Source of the DNA: Parelaphostrongylus tenuis
Lineage: Eukaryota; Nematoda; Chromadorea; Rhabditida; Metastrongylidae
Direction: 5' to 3'
NCBI GenBank assembly: GCA_019055375.1
Contig: JAHQIW010000885.1
Location: 38,368-102,367, forward strand
Length of the DNA: 64,000 bases
The notes under the pieces were generated by a model. It was not told the DNA's origin, searched no databases, and saw only the letters and a program-made list of their open reading frames with translations. Below, piece by piece: positions 23,181-54,895 of the stretch. The position numbers were made by a program, and so were the translations under genes. The number at the start of each line of letters is the position of its first letter. Position 1 is the first letter of the stretch.

Positions 23181-23889
23181 CCACAATCTTACGGCTTTGA
23201 TCTATATCTGTTTCGATTATAAGGATTAATGCTGGTGCAGCTTTCTTTATTGTTCAAGGCGCACCATTGCCTTTAATACATAGAATTTTTTTCCATTATA
23301 TATGCATCCTTATAACTTCTGTTGAGCATTGTTAGCAGCGGGAGAATCATGTACCAGGTGTCTTGTGCATCGTATCACTTACTATCTGCTAAATCCAAGC
23401 AACAAATAACCTTTAAGAGTCATTCTCTTGGCATGATTCTTGATTTCAAATTAAGGTTATGAAAAAACATGGGTGACTGCTCCAAAATCTTTCACTTCGG
23501 GAAATGGCACTACACTCATCTGAAGTCACAAGCGAATGACTTTGTTCATTTCATCAATTGTCTTATTTTCTCATGCCTCGTTTTCCTGCTGGCCATAGAT
23601 GTTCATCTACCTCACGTTTATTTCGACAGTTAGTTATCCTGATTCGCTGAAGGAAGAGGAGAGGGATGTTGGGCGACACCACGTTTCTCGACCATCATCC
23701 ACATTATTGGTATCAGTCGAACGTTCTTGCAGTTGACTCTCAACGTCACCAACCACGCACTGGAATGTACGAGGTAGAAATGAAATTATTAATAACTATA
23801 CTATTCAAAGGTGAATCTCATCGCAAATAAGTGGTTATCCAAAGAAACTCTGGTATGTATGTTATATTATATATATATATATACATATA

Positions 23890-24125
23890 TTCCATAGTCT
23901 TTGAACTTTTTGCTCACGAGCGCATGTTGAGCAATGGTTAGAGGTATTGTGCGTTGCCCTCCCTCATGGCTCACCAAATTTTCCATCCCACCAGGGTCGG
24001 TCACTTGAATGGTACCACACTTGTCTGGAAGAATACTATCACTGAATTGATACTTAGGTAGACCGAATCATTCTAGAAATCACATGTGCATTCAATCACC
24101 TCATACGAAGCTAGAAATTCTAGAT
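23890..24125 (+). repeat. tRNA-derived SINE family 1 copy (right arm)
   Basis: Mirror of 1500-1735, plus strand here, with GGTTAGAG, GGCTCACC and GGGTCGGT landmarks. Confidence 0.65.
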
Positions 24126-24454
24126 GAATGCATTTAACATCCTTAGGGATTGACCGACGACATGAGCTTCATCCTTCTCATGTCTTAATCTCTAGGAGGT
24201 GTTGTTCCAACCTTACCTTGGATTTTTTCGTATTATTAAGCTTTCTCATAAGTTTTGGCACTAGAGTAAGAAGCATCAAATCTATTAACTAAAACTGATT
24301 GATTGGACTAATGAGCATCATTCAAAAGGTTAAGTCATTGTGAATCAAGAAATATACTGCTTTTCTGAAAAGGCTTATCATGGCGCTGTAGCATTCGAAA
24401 TGGAATTATTTATGATAATTGTATTTTTCTTCTATTTCATAATGGAAGCATCCG

Positions 24455-24665
24455 TACGCACTCACACTAAACGCGCATATAGCAGAGGTTAGAGGTGCTA
24501 TACGACAGACGCATGGTCGCTCTCAATGCTCAATGGTTCGTTACAACACTCGAGGCTCACTAAATCTTCCACCCTTTGTAATGTTGGTGAACTGATACCA
24601 CATTTCTGTGAGAGGACAGCAGCACTAATCTGACGCATCGATAGGGTTGCGCGAATCTTTGTAAA
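24455..24665 (+). repeat. tRNA-derived SINE family 1 copy (right arm)
   Basis: Mirror of 960-1165. The head reads GGTTAGAG followed by AATGGTTCG. Confidence 0.6.
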
Positions 24666-25621
24666 GGCCAAATATGCACTGAGTCACCTTAAACTATCCT
24701 ACGAATGGGGTCAAATGCGTGGCGCTTTCTCGGAAATTATCATAGCCAAGAGTTTTGCCCTTTATCATCTGTTCCACAACTAGTTTTGATTAGAGTGAGG
24801 ACTGAAGTAGTTAAAGAGTGTCTGCATATAATGAGACGCGAACGATTGACAGAGCCCAAAATAATTGCAATATTACATTATGTCATAAAATTTGACATCT
24901 CACGTTCACTTACGAAAGGTAAACAGCATCTGTGTCATTTTAATTTCTTGAAGTCTACCTAGAATTATTAATACCTAAGGGTCGGCTATAGAAATCGACG
25001 CGCACAGAGCAAAATACGCAATTTCGCTATTTTAATAGGGGTTTTTTTTTCGACGTTCTTTAAAAACTCTGAAATTATCGTATTATTGTGATAGAAGAAG
25101 GTTTCCCTTTCTTGCTCATATAATTTTAGTTGAGATATATGCGCCTTATATAAAGAAAAACGTTGGTTTGCTGCGAATTGTGTTGAATTTGGCAATTAAT
25201 CAATTCTTGATCTACCACAGTTTTATGCAGTACCCAAGAGCCATCATAGTGAATAAAAATTGAAAACAATGAGTAGTTTCCAACAAAAACGATATTGCAT
25301 GCTGTATTCGATATTAGTTCACCGATAACTCTCACTACAGCTAAGTTTATATCATCAGTCATTCGCTTATTTCCAATTACTCAGAGTTGATTTACGTAAG
25401 AAGATTGAGTACTTCTGAATAGTGGAAGAATTCTAAGAGTGGAAGGACAACCGAGTACTATGAGAACCAGTAAGTGATGCATGTTTCCCGCTTCAGTCGT
25501 TGTAACAGCATGCCAACTTTTATTCTCAGTTTAGGTGTACACATTTGTTCTTCGGAGGCGAGCAAGCCTAATATTTGAAGAAATCGTTGGATCGGTCATT
25601 GCATCAAGCTCAATAATATGT

Positions 25622-26150
25622 TTGATTCACTTTTACAACATTGTCCAATGATAGTGTAGGAGATGGATGTATGTAGTAAATGTACCTTCTGTAATGTATT
25701 TCTGTATTGTTTAGAAGTATAGGCATTACGAAAGTATTGACAATGTCTGCAGATCGAATTTTGAAAATGCTCTATCTATATTATTGTGAAAAGTTGTTGT
25801 GACTCTTATTACGAGCGATCAACTTTCTGCACAAGTTGGTAAATATGCTAGCCGTATATGTTGTATGAAAAATTATGCTGGAATGAATATTTCTAGAGCA
25901 TTTGAACATCAGAAAAACATGAATTTTGCATACACATTGACGCCGTGAAGTCTTCCACCAGATGTATAGATCGAACACACAAGCGAAGTGAATCAAATTA
26001 TGAATTAGTCTCAGGTGCGAAGGCAAGCAAATTTTATTCTGTCTCGGTAATCGCCATCGATTTCACTGCCTAACCTGTTATAGTCGTTAGCATTCTCAAA
26101 GTTTGGTGCTCTAACTTTCCTTCCCCAATTTAGGCTTGCTTTCATGGTAA
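25622..26150. other. Noncoding stretch beside the inverted repeat
   Basis: No recognised gene. An 81-codon minus-strand frame (25781-26026) has no signature. Confidence 0.4.
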
Positions 26151-26289
26151 GTATATTGCTACTTTACAATACAACTTTGAGTGCTGTTTGCAATTTCCTG
26201 AGAGTCTGTTTCTTGTGCCGTTATGTCGTCTGGATAAGAAAACTGGAAAGTTAGTACCTTCATGTCGTTCTAAAGATGAAAACTTTCAC

Positions 26290-27830
26290 ACTATGTTAGA
26301 TAGCTTGGCAGTAAACGTCGATGAGGACACTGGTGACGAATCAGATGCGATCACGGAAAGGAACTTGAGCACTCCAGATGGGTGGAGTTGGTGATGGTGG
26401 TTTGGTCGACGGTCCGAACGATGCACAATAAGGAAATTTGAATACTGCTCCTGTAATGGGTGAATGGAAAATGCATGTGCGAACACCCTTTTGCTGTCAT
26501 TTGATGAAAGCTCGACATGCGTCCAAGGCGGCGTCGTGTTCGACCGCCGAGAAACAGTTGACTTTTGCGAGCTGTTCATGCGAGGTGTTTGGCAGCAGTT
26601 GATTGTGCAACAGACAAATACCTGCGACAGGCAGATGGACCCTCGCTGGGGAAACACGGACATTGGGGATAAGGAGCGATTTTTAGCTCTATGTATGCAG
26701 ATGAGGGTGGCAAAGCTCCCACGTATAAAAGATCACTAGAGCACTCAACCTACTTTCAATAACTCTTATTTAGGGCTAGCTTTAATGGCAAGGGAAGATT
26801 TATCCAGCTTATGAAGCGCTTGCATCTCGCAAACAACGCAAGATGGGACGGACAGGACAGAATTTAGAAGATAAAAACACTACTATACCTTGCCAACAGC
26901 ATCGTAAGGAAGTGTACAAACCTGGGAGGGGCATATGCATTGATGAGCCGTTGATACCCTTCAAAGAATAATTGTGTTCCTCTTGTACCTTTTGCTCAAA
27001 ATGCACAAGTACGGGCTTGAATTCTTCGAACTGTGCAGTCCAGGAAGATGCACTTTCAAGACAATTTCCTAGCAAGGTGCTGGCAAAACTGACACTTTGA
27101 CTAGATGTGTTGCAGATGGTGTTCTGATGGACCAGATTGATGAGTTACTAATCAAGGAACACACCTTTGCACCGACAATTTGTACATCGGTGTGTCTCTT
27201 GCTGAGAGATTGTTGCGGAGGAACACGTACTTGGGTGGAATATGCAGAAAGATCAGACAAGGATTGCCAAGGAAGTTCATGAATCAGAAAGTGAATAAGG
27301 AACACCAATTTACCGTACAGAATAAAAGCTGCGTAATGTTGCTTACGACGGGAAAGTCTGAGGCGAATGTGAGTTATGACAAATGAAAGAGGTACGTCGA
27401 CCTCACCGACCAGATGGTTGCGCACTGCTCATGCATCAGGAGGACAAACAAATGGTAAGCGTTGTCCTCGTTGCTTTTTTACTTTACAATATCCAATCTC
27501 TTAGTTTAGGTGCATTCTCCTATTGTTTCATTTGGTCACTGATCTATGCATGCTAAACACTTGAGCGATCTACAAGGAGCGCGTGAGGAGCCTAACGTTT
27601 GTTCACTTTCAGAAGAACGCGTATGGCAGCGACTTACCATCAGAAATGGCTCTTCAGCCGACGACAAACCGCGTTTTGGAGATGTGGTCGTTGCACTGAA
27701 TGTTACCGAAAGATAGCAGAGGTAGAAGATTCTGCAAGTACTCGACAAAAAGCTAAGGGAGTACACACAACGTGCAGTCTATGTAAGAACTTTCTCTGTT
27801 TAATATGCTTCAATTTCATTCATGCATAAA
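26290..27830 (+). pseudogene. piggyBac-family transposase pseudogene
   Basis: Ordered blocks in changing frames: an acidic N-terminus near 26290-26370; FCELFMRGVWQQLIVQQTN near 26570; FLALCMQMRVAKLPRIKDH near 26680-26740, the classic W-S-T-helix region; GICIDEPLIPFK near 26935-26970, the first catalytic-Asp block; MHKYGLEFFELCSP near 27000-27040; LLIKEHTFAPTICTSV and GVSLAERLLRRNTYLGGICR near 27145-27245; and the C-terminal zinc ribbon CTECYRKI...CSLCKNFLCLIC near 27690-27810. The D-x-YTS block reads PTICTS, so the second catalytic Asp is lost. Multiple stops and frameshifts confirm a dead copy. Length is near that of a full transposase (about 500-600 residues). Confidence 0.85.
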
Positions 27831-28049
27831 GTGGTGGTAAGCGTTCTAAGTCTTCGGAATGAGAATTGTATAGTATATCTCAAATTACATGATGTTGATT
27901 GTTTAGGTGAAGATGAAATGATTTTCTAGAATGTGCCAATTGTTAATTCTAAAACGTATGTTTTTCCAGGCCACAAGTGTAAACTGCTGACCGGTACTAA
28001 TTTGTCGGGTAAATTTATGCCATTAAATGTTGATTTCATGAATTTTTGA

Positions 28050-29200
28050 TTATCTAATAGATATTTTGAGTAAAAGGCCTGAAACATTGGCATTGTGCAA
28101 ACTACTGGTCAGAAATATGGCCCTCCAACGAAGTAGTCACCGCACTGATGAACACGGCTTTTCATGCACTTACTCCAGCTGTATACTACAGCTACTTCCA
28201 CATAGACCTCTGTCAGAGGTGCTTAGTTGTAGCAAATGTGCCTTAGGCTACGTTCTTGCAAGACAACCGATGGAATTGCATAAAAAGGGTTAAAAGTTTG
28301 ATTTTTTTTCTTCAAGGATATGGTATTACCGCTTAACAATGAAGGATTTTACGCAAAGTAGTCGCTTTTTTTATCATAAAACCTTTATAGGATATTCATC
28401 TAGAATAATTCAGCGATAAGATAACAATGACGTACAAATTTCATCTATAATTACCACTAAACCACATACGACGCACAGGCGGCGGATTAGCATTTCAGGA
28501 GTGAAAGACAAACTTGTTTTCCCTTCGCAACGTTATGTGGAAACTTTCAAAAAACCAACTTTGTCGTCGAAATCCTTGAAATTTGGGCTTATAAGCATTA
28601 AAACTTCAATGAAGAGCCAAACAGCGGCCCCAGCCTGGCAAATGAAAAAAATTGGGTGCAAAAAATGATTTTATTTTCGCTGTTACAACGCAATAAAAAG
28701 ATTTTTTCTAAAGCTATATGAGTTTTGGAATCGCAGAAATTTATGCTTTCGAATGATTACCAAATGTCCGAGAAAAAACTTATCTGCAGCGAGAAAGGCC
28801 TTAAAACAATCGCGTACCTGAGCTGATACACGTCTTGCCTTAGGTGTTAAGAAATATAGTCGTCCTCTGAAAAGGCTTATCATGGCGCTGTAGCATTCGA
28901 AATGAAGTCATAATTCGCTCGCGCCGAGTGCTTTTACTAATAATGATGATTAATAATGGAACCACGCGACGCGTATGAAAAATGGATTTAATATTGGCAT
29001 TACAGCGCCATAAAAAACTTTTCCAAGAAATTAGTATGCTTTTGGATCAAAAATGATTCAAGCTGTCGAATGATTACTAATACTCTAATGGAATTACTTC
29101 TGATCAACAAAAATGATGTTTATTGCTCTCGCGTTGAAAATTATGAGAAGCCTAATATATAATGAAGTTTGAATTACGAACTACGTTTCAAAAATTTCTA
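28050..29200. repeat. Dispersed degenerate repeat R2
   Basis: Contains several R2 units: AATGATTAC-type blocks (28750, 29065) and GCGCTGTAGCATTCG (about 28882), with its inverse-looking GGCATTACAGCGCC (about 28998). The 28866-28905 piece also matches right-arm sequence near 24365-24405. Noncoding. Confidence 0.5.
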
Positions 29201-29239
29201 CTTTTCTTTGCGAAAATACACGCTTGGGAAGTTGATCGT

Positions 29240-29900
29240 GAGAGTTGTGTGGCTTCTTGCATCTTTGGATCACCTGCGTGGTATCCTTTCGCATGGGAAA
29301 TAAGTGATAAGTGAATTATGGATTAATATCAATAAGAATGCATAAATTTGCTCAGTAGAGTGCAAAGTATGACCTATCCGTAATATTCTAGTTTCTCCTT
29401 CAAGAATGTGGCGTTCTAAAGAAATCATAGATATTAATTCCTGGTTGCCCGATAAAGCGATGTTCATATAGAGTATAGGTGGATTTACAGAAAGTCCTCA
29501 CCCGTAAGACAATAGAAGGAAGTCGCCTCAACAACTCTGTAGTAGTCCTAACCCCTAAAATCCACTGTTATTGAAAAGGTTATGAATTATCGCTGAAATG
29601 GCTTCGCATTGTAATGCGCAGTGTCATTTTTGATGAACAGATGGTTTATTCATTAACGTTTTGTCATATTTCATCCAGATATAGCCCTACTGAAATCTCT
29701 TCTATCATATTCTCTCTTCCACTAACGATTGGACTCCTTTTTGATGACGAAAAAATTGCAAACTTAATGGGAAACTACCAATTGTCATTGTACGGCATGT
29801 GCTCTCGGCGCTCCGAGCGATCTCGAGGTCTGCCGCGAAGAAAATTGTCGTGGTTCCCGGAGTGTTCATTTTTCTCTTTTCAGCAGTGGCATTAATTATT
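29240..29900 (+). repeat. Dispersed repeat R1, copy 1
   Basis: Aligns along its length with 63100-63600 in the same orientation. Shared blocks include TTCATATAGAGTATA, GACAATAGA, GGGAAACTACCA and GCGT/GTGGTTCCC. The open frame 29614-29895 is inside it and is disrupted in the other copy, so it is not called a gene. Confidence 0.65.
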
Positions 29901-30840
29901 ACTGTTCATCCACTAATGCTGCTATGCAGAGTTTTCGTTCACAGGCGCAAGTTGATCTCGCGTCTCGTCCACAACGGTAACGCGTGCTACCACTACACAA
30001 ACAACCGAGAGTTCTGTGCTACTATATCACCGTGTGGTGTTACAAGGTATCGATCATGCCAGCAACCAAGCAACCAACCGACAACTGTTTGGCGTTGCCT
30101 GCATAGATCGGCAATGAATCCAACTGAGCTGGGAGGTATTGGATATACATACTTTTTTGGCACTTTATTGATTCGTCTTCACAGTTTTGGATATATAAAT
30201 ATATGTATACGTGTGTATATATATTCGATATAATTCTCTCCTCGATCTTTTTGTCACGGTATGATGTTATTCCGGGAAAGGGTGAGACGGACGCGAACAC
30301 AATTCCCGCTCGAAGTTCAAAGGTTTGCTTAATTAACAATACTGGACGTTTCAGAACACACTACAATCTCAGATAGGCTGTTGTCCACGAGCTTTTGATG
30401 TACGTGTCCTTTGCAATACTACTAATGTTGGCGGCTATTGCAATCGAGTTAACATGTTATATTCCTATTTTTACAAAAGGGCGCGTTTTCCACATTGGTT
30501 AGTGAAGCAACGTGATAGGTAACAGATGAATCGCTGACTAGATCTCGTAGTCGTTGATCACCAGACATTCCACTTTCTCGAGCTTGGTATAGAGGTGTTG
30601 AGAGGTTTAGAGCAGAATTAACATCCTGGTAGGTCACCTATGAGATTGCACAAGTCAGATGTACAATCTGACACCCTAACCGAGTTCCATGAAGCCAAAC
30701 ACACGAGTGTCTTTTAACGACTAATCAGCCCGAAAGCTTTTTCCGTCACGATTTCACTCCGCATGTATTCCATTATATTTGGCTTTGAAAAGAGATTGAA
30801 AGCTGAAAGAGTGCTTGCAGTCTCTGTTCATTTCTTTATT
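29901..30840. other. Noncoding stretch
   Basis: A 144-codon open frame at 29799-30233 overlaps repeat R1 and ends in a low-complexity isoleucine/tyrosine-rich tail from TATA-like repeats. I see no protein family in it. No other feature recognised. Confidence 0.4.
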
Positions 30841-30849
30841 CTTATACAA

Positions 30850-31150
30850 GAACGCATATGGAGCAGTGGTCATATGTGTTCTGCGACACATATTATCGAT
30901 CAATCAATTACTGGTGGGTCGCTGATGCACTCCAGGCTCATCAAGCAGATCCATCCCTCCGCGGTCGGCGAACTGTTATAAGACTTTCTCGGAGAATAGC
31001 AACACTGACTTGATAGATGGGCAGGCTACCGCGAATGCATGTAAGAGCCAGATTTGCATTAATTCACCTCAAACTAAGGTAGACTTGGAATTGGAAGCAT
31101 AGCGCATCCTTCGAGGATTGGCCAGCGCCAAGAGCTTCAGCTTTATCGTT
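30850..31150 (+). repeat. tRNA-derived SINE family 1 copy
   Basis: Plus-strand copy with CTCATCAAGCAGATCCATCC, GCGGTCGG, GCAGGCTACCGCGA and the tail GATTGGCCAGCGCCAAGAGC. Confidence 0.7.
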
Positions 31151-31708
31151 TCGATCTTTGTTTACAGCTGTCACTTGCTAAAAGTCCTCAAGTAATGTTG
31201 TTGTAAAAGGAATCATCGACAGTTCTTTAGTGATACTCTAAGCTGTCACACTTGCCATATTAGTATATATCAAAGTACCTTGAGGAAATAAACTCAAATA
31301 GACAGCTCTCTTTTAGCTTAATGGCGAACGTTCAATTTTTACGGATGCGCATTGCAACAATATTTCAGACTGCGCCGAATTCTGGATTTCTTTCGCAAAG
31401 TTCTTCTTTTTCCGGCACTTATTCAGATGTTGCCTCTTCCTGATATCGCTTAGTGTGGACTTTATATATTTTTTTTGTACGATGCATCACCACCGACAAT
31501 GTAAAAAAATTCACGTGTACACAACTTTCATTGCATATCTGTTATCAAAACTTTGTTGATATTGTTGAAATGATAACATCTCCATGATTGGTCGGTTCTG
31601 GGTAGTCATTTCATTTCATCCTCTTTAGCATTCATAGACGGTGCTACTTTCATCACCTCTGTATTCCATCGAACAGTTTTGAAGAAATTTTCCGACTGAG
31701 AATCAATA

Positions 31709-31756
31709 ATGGAGGCCAAAGATGTAGAAAAAGCAGAGAAGTCGGAAAGCATGGTG
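31709..31756 (+). CDS. Putative first exon of glutamate-transporter-family gene
   Basis: ATG at 31709 opens 16 codons (MEAKDVEKAEKSESMV) ending at a GTGGTAAGA donor in phase 0, the phase required by the next exon at 33309. A charged, Lys/Glu-rich cytosolic N-terminus fits the family, and the next exon has no ATG before TM1. No homology supports this short exon, and another start could lie upstream. Confidence 0.45.
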
Positions 31757-31999
31757 GTAAGAAGTTTAGTGCTTTTGCTCAAAGTACAGTTTAGGGCAAT
31801 CGTATGCCAGGATTCCCCAAACTTCTGATGAGGTGGAGCCGTGAGATGACAATTCTCATTTTCTACAAAAGCTCTGGTTACACGTAGTAATTATCATTTG
31901 GAATCAATATGACAATATAAACTTCTGCCCACGAAAAATTTCCGTAAGGTCACAAAGTAGTGGTAAAACGGCGATTGTATTTGAAGCATCAAACCAACA

Positions 32000-32600
32000 T
32001 GAAGAGAAGCTTTGACACATCCAAGTACTTATAATGAAGGTATAGAGTTGTTTTTTTTTTTGAGAAATCAACTAAATGACAATATAACCACTGTCATGAT
32101 CAATGATATGCAACCATTTTTTGGGCAAAGACTGAATGCCGTCCCCACAAAGCGAATGACGCTGGCGATCATAGAAGTCGCTAAGATCGCTTTTGAGCTG
32201 GTTGAAGTCTCTTAGTTTTTTTCGCCACAAATGCCCCTCCAGAGTGCAACAGATATGATGATGAAGAAGCAATATCAGGCGTATACGTTGGATGTGGTGC
32301 TGTGGTCCAACAAAGTTTCTCCATGATGTGGAGAGTCGACTTTACAAAGTGAGTTCGAGCGTTAAACTGAGAGGGGCGACACTGAATCGTTTCGAACGCT
32401 TTTCTCGCGCGCTGCGGCCTACTTCCGGTGTTGTTCTCCATTGCGGACGTCGATGTTGATTGTCTGCTTGCTGTTAAGCAGTTCCCACGACAGCGTGTCG
32501 TGCCGTTTCCAGGAAACACAGAATTTTCCAAGCGTGGATCTTGTGCTTTGGTTCAACTAGAAACTCTTTACCGCATAGCATAAACTAGACGTGGCCGTGT
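32000..32600 (-). pseudogene. mariner transposase relic in intron 1
   Basis: Minus-strand pieces: a CVSWKRHD-like block, KLCWTTAPHPTYTPDIASSS near 32290 (the HPxYSPDLAPSD block), GHLWRKKL, and the tail GDGIQSLPKKWLHIIDHDSG near 32080-32140. The order and tail are diagnostic of mariner. Frameshifts inactivate it. It lies antisense within the first intron of the transporter gene. Confidence 0.82.
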
Positions 32601-33308
32601 AGGTTTCGTAGAGGGCCTAGGATTCATCTCCAGGATGATCGACCTGGGAAATGTGAAAGTTCTGCTTCTGCGCTCGCAAAAAAGTGCGGTCACGAAAGCT
32701 ACTAAAAATTTTACCCTGCAAACCACAGTCTCTGAGCAATAATCTGATCTGGAAGAAAAAAAATTTATGAAACAATAGTGCGAAAGAAATTATGGGGCAA
32801 TGTAATATCATTGACGAAAAATCCTTATGTGTGTGCTCATTTATTTGCATAAATCATCGTTACCCAATTTCTTGCCTACCATTTCTTTCTTTAGGCCCTT
32901 TTTCTACTACCGTCATTTACAAATGTCTTTACTTTTTCAGTATGGTGGGGCTACTAGTTCAAGGTATACTCTTCATCACAGATATTGTTATATGGTAGAC
33001 GACTTCTCTCATTGATATCTTAAATTACTCAAGTTAGAGTCTTCAGACTCTCTTCACAGGACAGCCGCCGATTTTGAGCCACAATTGCTGTTCTTTAGAG
33101 AACTCTGGTTTGAATTTAGTAGCTACAGAGAGATGCTGTGAGACCGATTTGATCGGGGTGGAGTTTAATCAGCTAATATTCGTGCTTTTCTTTGCATCCC
33201 TATTCACTGCACTTTCACATCCGTGAAGCAATGTGGTTAACAAATATAAAGAACTTCTCCAGTAAGCTTCAGAGAAATTGAACGATCAATAAAACCTGTT
33301 CCTTTTAG

Positions 33309-52814
<19,506 letters not shown>

Positions 52815-52816
<2 letters not shown>

Positions 52817-52820
52817 TAAA
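52815..52820 (+). terminator. Candidate polyadenylation signal of transporter gene
   Basis: AATAAA overlaps the TAA stop (52814-52816). It would give an extremely short 3' UTR, so another signal may be used. Confidence 0.3.
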
Positions 52821-52984
52821 CATTTATAGCATATATTAGAGTATTGAACCGATTAAAGCACAACATATTGAACGGAGGCGCTATACGAAAAACGCATGGT
52901 CTGTGGTTCAATCTTCCTCCATCAGTTTCATCTTTTATTCTTGACTCTTGTGCATTTCCATAAATACAGAATATCTACATGTAT

Positions 52985-53150
52985 TAGTCGGAATGTCAAC
53001 ATGATATATATCGCTGCTTCACAATTGAATAGAAGAGGACGAGCTAAGTGAAGAACATTCAAAAGTGCTGCGATGGTGAAGAGGGCAACTGACGTCGGTT
53101 CCCGAATTCTTCTTTTATACGTTTTGATTCCTTATATTTTTACATAAACC
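52985..53150 (+). pseudogene. Short RTE LINE fragment
   Basis: RTFKSAAMVKRATDVGSRI corresponds to GTFKSIEDVVKRTKNIGLRA in the 49110-49907 copy. It is preceded by a decayed VNM block and flanked by noncoding DNA. Confidence 0.6.
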
Positions 53151-53234
53151 TCACAAGCGTAATGGTACGGCAACGGGATGACAGTTCATTCAGTAGAACT
53201 GCAACTACACGTGCATTCGAGGGAGCATTCCAAT

Positions 53235-54395
53235 TCATCGGAGTGCAATCATCTTGGTCTTATAGTTGGCGAAGCCTCGCTGGGCTTTGCGAATGCTCTT
53301 CCCAGCTTCTGCAGCTTCTGCCATAACTGCTGCTCTTCTCTCTTTAAGGTCTTCTTTTATCGCTTCTCTGCATCGTTTCGCAAGTTCGGACGTAAGGTTT
53401 CGGTTGCCTGCGGCTCGTGCGATTCCACGTTGACGTATCAGCTCGAGTGTCTGCGGAGACAAGCGTCTCTTCGTGACCTTAGGACTTTCGGCTTTTTTAG
53501 CGCCAACGTGAAGATATTCAACGAGTCGATCGTATTCTTCGTCGATGTTGTCGACAACGGTATCTTCCCAAGAGCCGACTAATGATTTGAATTCATCCCA
53601 GTTTATAATAGTTCTGGGACTTCGTTGTTTGTATTTAGCGGCTTTCTCTCCTCTCCTCGAAAATCGGAACGTTGCGCGAAGGAGGCGATGGTCTGATCCC
53701 GTGTAGAACTTGGGAACAACAGCGACGTCGGTCAGGCAAAACCTTCGATTTACTATGATGTGATCTATTTCGTTATGGTACTCTCCATTGGGAGACTCCC
53801 ACGTCCATCGCTGAGAGAGAGGCTTTTGGAATTGCGAGTTACCATGGATGGTTTGGGTCGTCATGATAAACTCAGATAGCCTCTCACCCTGTTCATTCCA
53901 TTCTAGTCCGTGGGTCCCTATGTGACATTCTTCAGACGTTCTTCTAGGTCCAATTTTTGCGTTAAAATCTCCGACAATGACCTTGAAGAATGTATGATCT
54001 TCTCTGAAGAATTTTTCGAGGTCCATATAGAACGCTTCGACTTCGTCTTCGTCATAGCTTGATGTTGGTGCGTAAGCAACGAAGATGGTCAAAGCTGGCA
54101 TAGAACCACATCGTTTCAACCGTAATCGTCCGATGCGGGTTGTTAGTTGTTCGAACGAATCAATGTTCACGGTCAAATTCGATTTAACGAGGACGCCAAC
54201 GCCACCGACACCTTTGCGATCGCATGTTCCAAGGAACAGTTCTTCTCCGGTGTCATAGACAGCGTGAAAAGGATGGCGCCTTCTCGTCTCAGCCAGGCCA
54301 ATGACATCGTACCTTATTCTTCTTGCTTGAATCAACAGATCTTCTACAGCGGATTGTTGAGCAAGGGTTCTTGCATTGTAGGTACAGATCGTCAT
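53235..54395 (-). mobile_element. RTE LINE endonuclease domain, intact 386-codon ORF
   Basis: Minus strand. MTICTYNARTLAQQSAVEDL starts the apurinic/apyrimidinic endonuclease fold. Then come RYDVIGLAETRRR (catalytic Glu), [44 protein letters not shown] (Asp-Asn pair), NEIDHIIVNRR and GSDHRLLRATFR (terminal Asp-His), so the catalytic residues are present. A linker with Lys/Arg-rich helices follows. No reverse transcriptase follows: the frame ends at 53235 and neighbouring DNA at 53160 is unrelated, so the element is 3'-truncated. The endonuclease nicks target DNA in complete elements. Confidence 0.9.
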
Positions 54396-54895
54396 TTTAG
54401 TCCGTTTCGATCTTGGCAGCCTAGTTCGGCCTGAGATTTTAGCAGCCTCTCCGTACTCGTCCTACCTGGCGCTGCCGTACCAGGGGCTCTTTCGGGGTCA
54501 GGGGAATGAGGCCCATATTTGTTACTGTTTTTGGCATTTTTAATACCCAACGTGTAGCTTGCCAGGCTCTAAACGTGGGGGCTGGGTACTCACGAGTAGC
54601 TTGCCAGTCTCTCTCGGAGGAGCGGGAGGAGCTTATTTGTTGGAGGCGACTCCTAACCGCCTCCCATGTACTTCCCAGCCGCTTGATTGCAGGCTTTTGG
54701 CCGACTTGACTCGTAGAAATAGAGTTTTGTCAAGTCGGCACTGCAGAAGCAGGGAGCTCGTCCCCTGAATCCACCTGCGTCTCTGGGAAGCACACGGTCG
54801 CTTTTGGTTCGCGTTTTATTCCCCTATCCACCACCTGGGGACGCGCCACGTGCCCTCGCGACTAACCGGGCGGGATCCCTCAAAGAGGGAGGTCC
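54396..54895 (-). mobile_element. RTE LINE 5' leader
   Basis: Conserved with 6035-6330 and 7760-8110. The minus strand runs from GGGATCCCGCCCGGTTAG near 54890 to the endonuclease start. It carries a second weakly open region with GPHSPDP and GRTSTERLLKS. The end near 54895 probably marks the element 5' end, because the leader copy at 6041 begins with a matching CCTCTTTGAGGGATCCCG. Confidence 0.75.

Larger units (their letters stand above)
22146..25621 (-). repeat. Right arm of large inverted repeat
   Basis: Reverse complement of 1-3481. It holds the mirror copies of repeat R3 (24985-25450), SINE copies (23890-24125 and 24455-24665, plus strand), the AT tract (about 23855-23890) and the piggyBac-like zinc ribbon (minus strand, about 22450-22800). 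The inner edge at 22146 lies inside an RTE relic that continues to 21505. The outer edge cannot be placed because the left arm leaves the window. Confidence 0.95.

Noticed and set aside
29614..30233. Two overlapping ORFs as a gene
   Set aside because: They sit in dispersed repeat R1, whose other copy is disrupted, and end in low-complexity TATA-derived residues.
31820..31860. CTGATGAGG followed by a short hairpin, hammerhead-like
   Set aside because: No GAAA after the hairpin (GTGA instead) and no pairing stem I.
32940..32973. Microexon candidate for the transporter N-terminus
   Set aside because: Good splice signals, but its 23 nt would put the TM1 exon out of frame.
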